The position numbers were made by a program, and so were the translations under genes. Positions 22,198 to 26,950 of a stretch of 26,950 bases of DNA are shown here, in pieces. The notes beneath the pieces are model-generated. The model was not told the DNA's origin, did no database searches, and worked only from the letters and a program-made list of their open reading frames with translations. Numbering within the stretch: position 1 is the first letter of the stretch; each line of letters begins with the position of its first letter. The DNA comes from Flavobacterium psychrophilum (lineage in GTDB: Bacteria; Bacteroidota; Bacteroidia; Flavobacteriales; Flavobacteriaceae), in the NCBI GenBank assembly GCA_945878515.1, contig CAMCTL010000029.1:1-26950 (forward strand), read 5' to 3'.

Positions 22198-22878
22198 ATG
22201 ATGAAGTTTTGTAAGCTTTTCTTGTTTATTCTTTTCCTTTCAGTATCTGTTAATGCTCAAATTATTCAACGAGATACGACAAATAATGGTTTTATTATCA
22301 GAGACAACGACACCATTTTTAAGGATACTATCCAATTAGAAGAAGTGGTTATTTACAAAGGAAAAATTGATGTCGAGTCCAGAAAAAAGTTTGAATTGCT
22401 AAAAAACCGTGTGTATAAAACCTATCCGTATGCAAAATTAGCTTCCGAACGATTGACAGCGCTCAATAAAGGGATGGCTAGTCTTAAAACAAATAAGGAA
22501 AAGAAAAAATATTTCAAGATAGTTGAAGGTTATCTCACGGATGAATTTGAAGCGCAGCTGAAAAAATTGTCTCGAAAACAAGGGCAAATACTAATCAAAT
22601 TAATTCATCGCCAAACAGGAATATCAACCTTTGATTTGGTTAAATCTTTAAAAAGCGGATGGACAGCTTTTTGGTCCAATACAACTGCAAAAATGTTTGA
22701 TTTAAATATGAAAGCCCAATATCTACCATTCGAAGACAACGAAGATTTTTTGATTGAAACCATTTTAGTAAGAGCTTTCGAGTCCAAGAGATTAATCAAT
22801 CAGCCGCCTGCACAACCTGTAAATTATGATGATTTGGTTGATTCTTGGTTAAAAAAAGCTGCAAAAACGGATAAATAG
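22198..22878 (+). CDS. DUF4294 family secreted protein
   Basis: The 226-residue protein has a signal peptide (residues 1-21, ending SVNAQ), so it is exported. After a short linker comes LEEVVIYKGKIDVESRKKFELLKNRVYKTYPYAKLASERLTALN. Then follow helical, Lys/Glu-rich stretches including EGYLTDEFEAQLKKLSRKQGQILIKLIHRQTGISTFDLVKSLKSGWTAFWSN. This is the DUF4294 pattern found widely in Bacteroidota, whose function is not known. Two adjacent ATGs (22198 and 22201) could be the start. It is divergent from the M42 peptidase and converges on the MsrBA gene, with the hairpin at 22952-22997 between them. Confidence 0.8.
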   Translation: MMKFCKLFLFILFLSVSVNAQIIQRDTTNNGFIIRDNDTIFKDTIQLEEVVIYKGKIDVESRKKFELLKNRVYKTYPYAKLASERLTALNKGMASLKTNKEKKKYFKIVEGYLTDEFEAQLKKLSRKQGQILIKLIHRQTGISTFDLVKSLKSGWTAFWSNTTAKMFDLNMKAQYLPFEDNEDFLIETILVRAFESKRLINQPPAQPVNYDDLVDSWLKKAAKTDK

Positions 22879-22951
22879 TTTTTTTAGAGTTAGCTTTTTA
22901 AATAAAGTTCTGCCACGATTAAATTAGCAAGATAATAGAAAAATCAAATTT

Positions 22952-22997
22952 AGCTTATTTTCAAATCATAAATTCCTTAATGGTTTGAAAATAAGCT
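22952..22997. terminator. Bidirectional hairpin between the DUF4294 and MsrBA genes
   Basis: AGCTTATTTTCAAATCAT (22952-22969) pairs with 22980-22997 over 18 bp with one G-U wobble and a 10-nt loop. T-rich sequence follows on both strands (TTTTT downstream on plus, ATTTGATTTTT on minus). It lies between two convergent genes, where a two-way terminator is expected. Confidence 0.7.
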
Positions 22998-23017
22998 TTA
23001 AATGTTTTTAATAAAGC

Positions 23018-24133
23018 TTACTTTTTCAATCGGTCTTTAAAAATCTTTTCAAATTTTGCGATTTTTGGTTGAATCACCATTTCACAATAGGGTTGGCTTT
23101 TATTGTTTTGGTAGTAATTCTGATGATAGTCCTCAGCTTTATAAAATACAGTTAATGGTTCTAAAGTAGTGACAATTGGATTGCTATATACTTTTTCTGA
23201 ATTTAATTTATCAATTATAGATTGGCCTTCTTTTTTTTGTAAGTCGTTGGCATAGAAAATCGAAGAACGATATTGTGTTCCCACATCTCCTCCTTGACGG
23301 TTCAAAGTTGTTGGGTCGTGAACGGTAAAGAAAACCTTAAAAATTTCGTCAAGATTGGTAACAGAATTGTCATAAGTAATTTGAACTACTTCCGCGTGAC
23401 CCGTTTCACCAGTACAAACTTCCCTGTAAGTTGGATTGGCATTTTTTCCGCCAGTAAATCCTGAAACCACAGATTTTACACCTTTTAAATTTTCGTAAAC
23501 AGCTTCCACACACCAATAACATCCGCCACCAAGGGTAATGGTTTCAAGATTATTTTTGCCGTTAGTAGCTAAAACAACATCTTCAGGAACAAAGTCCAAA
23601 GCAATAGAATTCATACAATACCGTTTGCCTGTTGGCGCTGGTCCATCATCAAAAAGGTGTCCTAAATGTCCATCACATCTTCCGCAAAGCGCTTCGATTC
23701 TTTTCATTCCATAAGAATTGTCTTCTTTGTACACCACACTATTTTTGTTTTCTTGTTCAAAAAAACTAGGCCATCCGCAACTACTAACAAATTTTTGATT
23801 GGATTTGAATAATTTATTGCCACAAGCTGCACAATAGTAGGTGCCTTTCGCTTCTGAATCCCAAAGTTTTCCTGTGAAAGCTCTTTCGGTGTCAGCATTT
23901 CTAGAAACGGCATATAAATCTGGTGATAGCACTTTTTTCCATTCAGCATCAGTAACGTTGAGTTTTGTTGTATCGGTATTTGAGTAATACGGATTTCCGG
24001 GTTTGTTGATTGTGTTTTCCATTTTTGGAGAGGTTTGATTATTAATATTATTGTTTACAGTTTGACCGCAAGCTTGCAGCATAAATAAAGGAATCAAGAA
24101 CAGCAGGTTTCGAAAATGATTTTTTGTTTTCAT
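23018..24133 (-). CDS. Lipoprotein MsrB-MsrA fusion, peptide methionine sulfoxide reductase
   Basis: The 371-residue bifunctional enzyme repairs both R- and S-methionine sulfoxide in proteins. The signal ends LQAC, so Cys22 is a likely lipobox cysteine and the enzyme is anchored outside the cytoplasm. MsrB comes first (about residues 60-185). It has two CxxC zinc pairs (Cys101/104 and Cys150/153), Cys119 in SSCGWPSF as probable resolving Cys, and catalytic Cys173 in RYCMNS. MsrA follows (about 197-360) with GGGCYWC (catalytic Cys205) and a typical GGDVGTQYRSSIF / AEDYHQNY core. B-then-A is the less usual order; many bacterial fusions are A-B. It stands alone on the minus strand, converging with DUF4294. 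Confidence 0.92.
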   Translation of the reverse strand: MKTKNHFRNLLFLIPLFMLQACGQTVNNNINNQTSPKMENTINKPGNPYYSNTDTTKLNVTDAEWKKVLSPDLYAVSRNADTERAFTGKLWDSEAKGTYYCAACGNKLFKSNQKFVSSCGWPSFFEQENKNSVVYKEDNSYGMKRIEALCGRCDGHLGHLFDDGPAPTGKRYCMNSIALDFVPEDVVLATNGKNNLETITLGGGCYWCVEAVYENLKGVKSVVSGFTGGKNANPTYREVCTGETGHAEVVQITYDNSVTNLDEIFKVFFTVHDPTTLNRQGGDVGTQYRSSIFYANDLQKKEGQSIIDKLNSEKVYSNPIVTTLEPLTVFYKAEDYHQNYYQNNKSQPYCEMVIQPKIAKFEKIFKDRLKK

Positions 24134-24160
24134 AATTTTAATAGTTTACTTTTTATTTTT

Positions 24161-24168
24161 CAAAAGTA
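24161..24168 (-). promoter_or_regulatory. Predicted -7 box (TACTTTTG) of the MsrBA gene
   Basis: An exact TAnnTTTG match on the minus strand lies 27 bp before the start codon at 24133. No TTG is found at the expected distance upstream. Confidence 0.35.
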
Positions 24169-24375
24169 GTATTGGAGCAGTGTTATAATTGTCATTTAGT
24201 TTACAAACCTATTATTTATTGGGTAAAATTTAACGTTGTTACCAGAAAATTAAATTGAAAAAAAATCAGTTTTTGGTTGTTTACTTCTAGCCATAAAATT
24301 ACCATTTACAATTAATAAACGCTCGTTAAACTTTTCACAAACTTTGCTAAGCCTTAAAACCAATTTCTTTTTTTG

Positions 24376-24383
24376 TATTTTTG
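24376..24383 (+). promoter_or_regulatory. Predicted -7 box (TATTTTTG) of idi
   Basis: An exact TAnnTTTG match lies 17 bp before ATG 24401. A TTTG at 24343-24346 is too far upstream (29 nt) to be a normal -33 element. Confidence 0.35.
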
Positions 24384-24400
24384 GAGAGTTAAAAAAGAAT

Positions 24401-24928
24401 ATGGAAGAAGATAATGTGATATTGGTAAACCAAAATGATGAACAAATTGGTCTAATGCCTAAAATGGAAGCCCACGAAAGAGCAGTTTTGCACAGGGCTT
24501 TTTCTGTTTTTGTTTTGAATGATAAAAACGAAATTATGTTGCAACAACGAGCCAATCAAAAATACCATTCTCCTTTGCTGTGGACAAATACATGTTGCAG
24601 TCATCAACGTGAAGGGGAAACCAATGTTCAAGCTGGAAGTCGCAGATTATTTGAAGAAATGGGTTTTGAAACTGCGCTGAAAGAATTGTTTCATTTTATT
24701 TACAAAGCGCCTTTCGACAATGGATTGACCGAGCACGAACTCGATCATGTGATGATTGGTTATTACAATGACGAACCAAAAATAAATCCAGAAGAAGTAG
24801 AAAGTTGGAAATGGATGAGCATTGAAAATGTAGCAAAAGACATACAATTGCAGCCCGAAATTTATACGGTGTGGTTCAAAATCATATTTGATGAGTTTTA
24901 TCATTTTTTGGAAGACCATAAAATTTAA
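24401..24928 (+). CDS. idi: Isopentenyl-diphosphate Delta-isomerase, type I
   Basis: The enzyme interconverts isopentenyl and dimethylallyl diphosphate for isoprenoids (quinones, carotenoids, undecaprenyl). The 175-residue product carries the type I residues: histidines in EAHERAVLHRAFSVF (His25, His31), the catalytic Cys66 and metal His68 in TNTCCSHQ, Glu86 in RRLFEEMG, and Glu111/Glu113 in TEHELDH. I chose ATG 24401, since the frame upstream to 24344 encodes residues not found in the family and would lie upstream of the promoter box. It is followed by an intergenic segment of phrase repeats (24928-25006) before the PTPS-family gene. Confidence 0.93.
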   Translation: MEEDNVILVNQNDEQIGLMPKMEAHERAVLHRAFSVFVLNDKNEIMLQQRANQKYHSPLLWTNTCCSHQREGETNVQAGSRRLFEEMGFETALKELFHFIYKAPFDNGLTEHELDHVMIGYYNDEPKINPEEVESWKWMSIENVAKDIQLQPEIYTVWFKIIFDEFYHFLEDHKI

Positions 24929-24939
24929 GATTGCAGATT
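24928..24939 (+). repeat. Stop-codon-overlapping phrase repeat, copy at the idi gene
   Basis: AGATTGCAGATT begins on the last base of the idi TAA stop and is followed by GTAGATTT. The same core follows the stops of the NUDIX gene and the SUI1-like gene, in the same orientation relative to each gene. Confidence 0.65.
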
Positions 24940-24976
24940 GTAGATTTCAAAGTGAATTTTAAACTCTTAAAGCTTT

Positions 24977-25006
24977 ACCTCTAACCTTTAACCCATAACC
25001 TCTAAC
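24977..25006 (+). repeat. Phrase repeat upstream of the PTPS-family gene
   Basis: ACCTCTAAC occurs at 24977-24985 and 24998-25006 with CTTTAACCCATA between, the second copy ending 5 bp before ATG 25012. It is a different word from the one at the idi stop but lies in the same 83-bp gap. Confidence 0.6.
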
Positions 25007-25011
25007 ATAAA

Positions 25012-25422
25012 ATGAGAGTAACCATATCAAGAAAAGCCCATTTCAATGCAGCACATCGATTGTATCGAAAAGACTGGACCTTCGAGCAAAACGACGCCGT
25101 TTTTGGCAAATGCAACAATCCCAATTTTCACGGGCACAACTATGATTTGACTGTTAGTGTTACTGGAGAAATCGATCCAGAAACGGGCTATGTGATGGAT
25201 GTTAAGATATTAAGCGATTTAATCAAAGAAGAAGTTGAGAAACCTTTCGACCACAAAAATTTGAATTTGGATGTTCCTGAATTTGAAAATTTAAATCCCA
25301 CAGCCGAAAATATTGTTGTTGTAATTTGGAACAAATTAAGAAGAAAGATAAATCTAGAAATGGATTTAGAAGTTGTTTTGTATGAAACACCAAGAAATTT
25401 TGTAACTTATAAAGGACAATAA
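25012..25422 (+). CDS. 6-pyruvoyltetrahydropterin synthase / 6-carboxytetrahydropterin synthase family
   Basis: The 136-residue protein is a T-fold enzyme that works on dihydroneopterin triphosphate. Zinc ligands are His15 (FNAAHRL) and His40/His42 (FHGHNYDL), with the catalytic Cys34. Later motifs are GYVMDVKILSDLI, FDHKNLNLD, PTAENIVVVIW and YETPRNF. The spacing CxxxxxHGH (Cys34 to His40) is that of eukaryote-type PTPS, while QueD enzymes of queuosine synthesis usually have CxxxHGH. So tetrahydropterin synthesis is at least as likely as queuosine. No other queuosine gene is nearby. The stop overlaps the bcp start codon by one base. Confidence 0.85.
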   Translation: MRVTISRKAHFNAAHRLYRKDWTFEQNDAVFGKCNNPNFHGHNYDLTVSVTGEIDPETGYVMDVKILSDLIKEEVEKPFDHKNLNLDVPEFENLNPTAENIVVVIWNKLRRKINLEMDLEVVLYETPRNFVTYKGQ

Positions 25423-25886
25423 TGGCACTTCAAGTAGGAGATATAATCCCCAATTTCACTGCAAAAGACAACAATGGTGGCGATTTTGACAGTTCTTCTG
25501 TTATTGGTAAAAAGCCAGTGGTCATCTATTTTTATCCAAAAGATAATACACCGGGGTGCACCGCGCAAGCTTGTAGTTTTCGAGATCAGTACGAAGATTT
25601 CAAGGATTTGGGTGCTGAAGTAATAGGTATTAGTGGTGATAGTGTGGATTCTCATAAAAAATTTATCAAACAGTATAAATTGCCTTTTATCTTGCTTTCC
25701 GATGCTGGAAATAAACTTAGGAATCTGTTTGGGGTTAAAGCCAATTTATTTGGTTTGATACCGGGAAGAGTTACTTATGTTGCCGACCAAAATGGAATTA
25801 TTCAATTAATTTTTGATAGTTTAGTTGCCAAAACCCATATTCCTAAAGCCAAAGCAACCATAGAAAAAATTGTTTCAAAAAAATAG
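25422..25886 (+). CDS. bcp: Thioredoxin-dependent peroxiredoxin (Bcp/PrxQ family)
   Basis: The enzyme reduces peroxides with thioredoxin. The 154-residue protein has the atypical two-cysteine signature NTPGCTAQACSFRD: peroxidatic Cys46 in PGCT and resolving Cys51 five residues later. The thioredoxin-like start VGDIIPNFTAKDNNGGDF and the AEVIGISGDSVDSHKKF and LPFILLSDAGN segments fit PrxQ. The ATG (25422-25424) overlaps the stop of the PTPS-family gene (TAATG), so the two are translationally coupled. The cell presumably uses it in the cytosol, complementing the exported dismutase and Msr fusion in this window. Confidence 0.93.
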   Translation: MALQVGDIIPNFTAKDNNGGDFDSSSVIGKKPVVIYFYPKDNTPGCTAQACSFRDQYEDFKDLGAEVIGISGDSVDSHKKFIKQYKLPFILLSDAGNKLRNLFGVKANLFGLIPGRVTYVADQNGIIQLIFDSLVAKTHIPKAKATIEKIVSKK

Positions 25887-25960
25887 TTAATTAAGCAGTA
25901 GAATGCATCTAAATTTTTATTTTTACGTTTTTAGGATTAACAAATAAAGCATTAAAGAAA

Positions 25961-26923
25961 ATGAAATTATATCCCTTACAATTTGAACCCATTCTGAAAG
26001 AAAGAATTTGGGGTGGCGAAAAATTAAAAACAATTCTTAATAAACCAATTACTTCAAAAATTACTGGCGAAAGTTGGGAATTATCAACAGTTGAAGGCGA
26101 TGTGAGTGTGGTATCCAATGGCGATTTAGCTGGAAAATCACTCAATGAATTGATAGAATCAAACCCAGAAGAACTTTTAGGAACTGCAGTTTATCAAAAA
26201 TTTGGAAAGCAATTTCCACTACTTTTCAAATATTTAGATGCAAGAGAAGATTTATCAATACAAGTGCATCCTAATGATGAATTGGCAAAAAAACGTCACA
26301 ATTCTTTTGGAAAAACTGAAATGTGGTATGTAATGCAAGCCGATAAAGATGCAGAACTGATAGTTGGTTTCAAAGAAGATTCGAATGCTACGGAGTATGT
26401 CGAAAATCTTAATAACAAAACCTTACTTTCGATTCTTGACATTGTAAAGGTTGAAGTTGGGGATGTTTTCTTTCTTGAAACTGGCACAGTTCACGCGATT
26501 GGAGCAGGAATGGTAATTGCCGAAATTCAACAAACATCAGACATCACTTATCGTTTATATGATTTTGATAGAGTGGATGCGGCAGGAAATCAAAGAGAGT
26601 TGCATATCGACTTGGCTTTGGATGCCATCAATTACAATAAAATTGATACCGCTAAAAAATATGACAAAACGCTGAATAAGTCGAATACTATGGTAGACTG
26701 CCCTTATTTTACTACTAATTTTCTTCCATTGGATGGAAGAATTTCAGTAGATAAATATGGAAATTCTTTTACTGTTTATATGTGTGTTGAGGGTGAATTT
26801 GAAATGGAATCTGAAGGTGAAAAATTCAAATATATAAAAGGAGACACTGTTTTAATACCAGCAGCTTTGAAGTCTTTTGTTCTTAGCGGAAAAGGATCAC
26901 TTTTAGAAATTTATATTTCATAA
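25961..26923 (+). CDS. manA: Mannose-6-phosphate isomerase, type I (cupin)
   Basis: The enzyme interconverts mannose-6-phosphate and fructose-6-phosphate, feeding GDP-mannose or glycolysis. The 320-residue product has the Zn ligands: Gln101 and His103 in IQVHPND, Glu120 in GKTEMWYVM and His178 in TGTVHAIGAG. The EIQQTSDITYRLYDFDR stretch holds the catalytic Arg. The length of about 320 matches the short bacterial form. It is complete, ending 27 bp before the window's edge. It is 74 bp after bcp on the same strand; the near-match TACGTTTT at 25924-25931 could be its -7 element. Confidence 0.93.
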   Translation: MKLYPLQFEPILKERIWGGEKLKTILNKPITSKITGESWELSTVEGDVSVVSNGDLAGKSLNELIESNPEELLGTAVYQKFGKQFPLLFKYLDAREDLSIQVHPNDELAKKRHNSFGKTEMWYVMQADKDAELIVGFKEDSNATEYVENLNNKTLLSILDIVKVEVGDVFFLETGTVHAIGAGMVIAEIQQTSDITYRLYDFDRVDAAGNQRELHIDLALDAINYNKIDTAKKYDKTLNKSNTMVDCPYFTTNFLPLDGRISVDKYGNSFTVYMCVEGEFEMESEGEKFKYIKGDTVLIPAALKSFVLSGKGSLLEIYIS

Positions 26924-26950
26924 ATGTAAATTTCGATTTTTTAGCGGTCA

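Noticed and set aside
23704..23949. An 81-residue frame on the minus strand
   Set aside because: It overlaps the MsrB domain in another frame, while the MsrB cysteine motifs show that frame is the real one.

Overview
The window looks like a chromosomal segment of a Flavobacterium-like member of the Bacteroidota. It is AT-rich. Several promoters have the Bacteroidota form (TTG about 18 nt upstream of TAnnTTTG) and Shine-Dalgarno sequences are mostly absent. The gene families (OMP_b-brl_3-type outer-membrane receptor, DUF4294, SUI1-like factor, lipoprotein superoxide dismutase) are those of flavobacteria. TGA is an ordinary stop here: the SUI1-like gene and the lone ABC ATPase both end in TGA. 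I see no tRNA, rRNA, CRISPR array, insertion sequence or prophage.

Layout. 1-920: tail of an unknown coiled-coil protein, then a CsbD-like stress protein and a small outer-membrane barrel, closed by a hairpin terminator. 1051-3456 (minus): outer-membrane receptor-like barrel. 3611-6075: NUDIX hydrolase and pyrE, divergent with start codons 7 bp apart, then an SRPBCC protein converging on a biotin-protein ligase. 6172-8478: rsfS and ftsH. The ftsH frame carries an in-frame TGA inside the AAA+ domain, directly after Walker A. 8591-11771: a tight run of LUD protein, cdsA, psd, acyl-CoA-binding protein and a lipoprotein Mn-type superoxide dismutase. 11907-16292 (minus): ABC exporter, truA, GNAT acetyltransferase, PAP2 phosphatase. 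16604-19782 (minus): membrane protein, nucleoside phosphorylase, SUI1-like factor, 2OG-Fe(II) oxygenase. 20011-22878: lone ABC ATPase, M42 peptidase, DUF4294 protein. 23018-26923: lipoprotein MsrB-MsrA fusion, idi, a PTPS-family synthase, bcp and manA.

The genes are mostly housekeeping: membrane phospholipid synthesis, membrane proteolysis, pyrimidine and isoprenoid synthesis, RNA modification and envelope oxidative-stress repair. No defence island or biosynthetic cluster is visible.

Two things stand out. First, ftsH, normally essential or near-essential, has one nonsense codon and is otherwise intact. Second, several intergenic gaps contain short AT-rich 'phrase' repeats. One family, AGATTTTAGATTGCAG, occurs at the 3' end of three unrelated genes in the same orientation, each time touching or containing the stop codon. 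Others are a 12-bp tandem array, an 18-bp repeat that runs into the last codons of pyrE, and a 60-bp imperfect inverted repeat. These stop-proximal repeats are the best candidate here for something poorly described.
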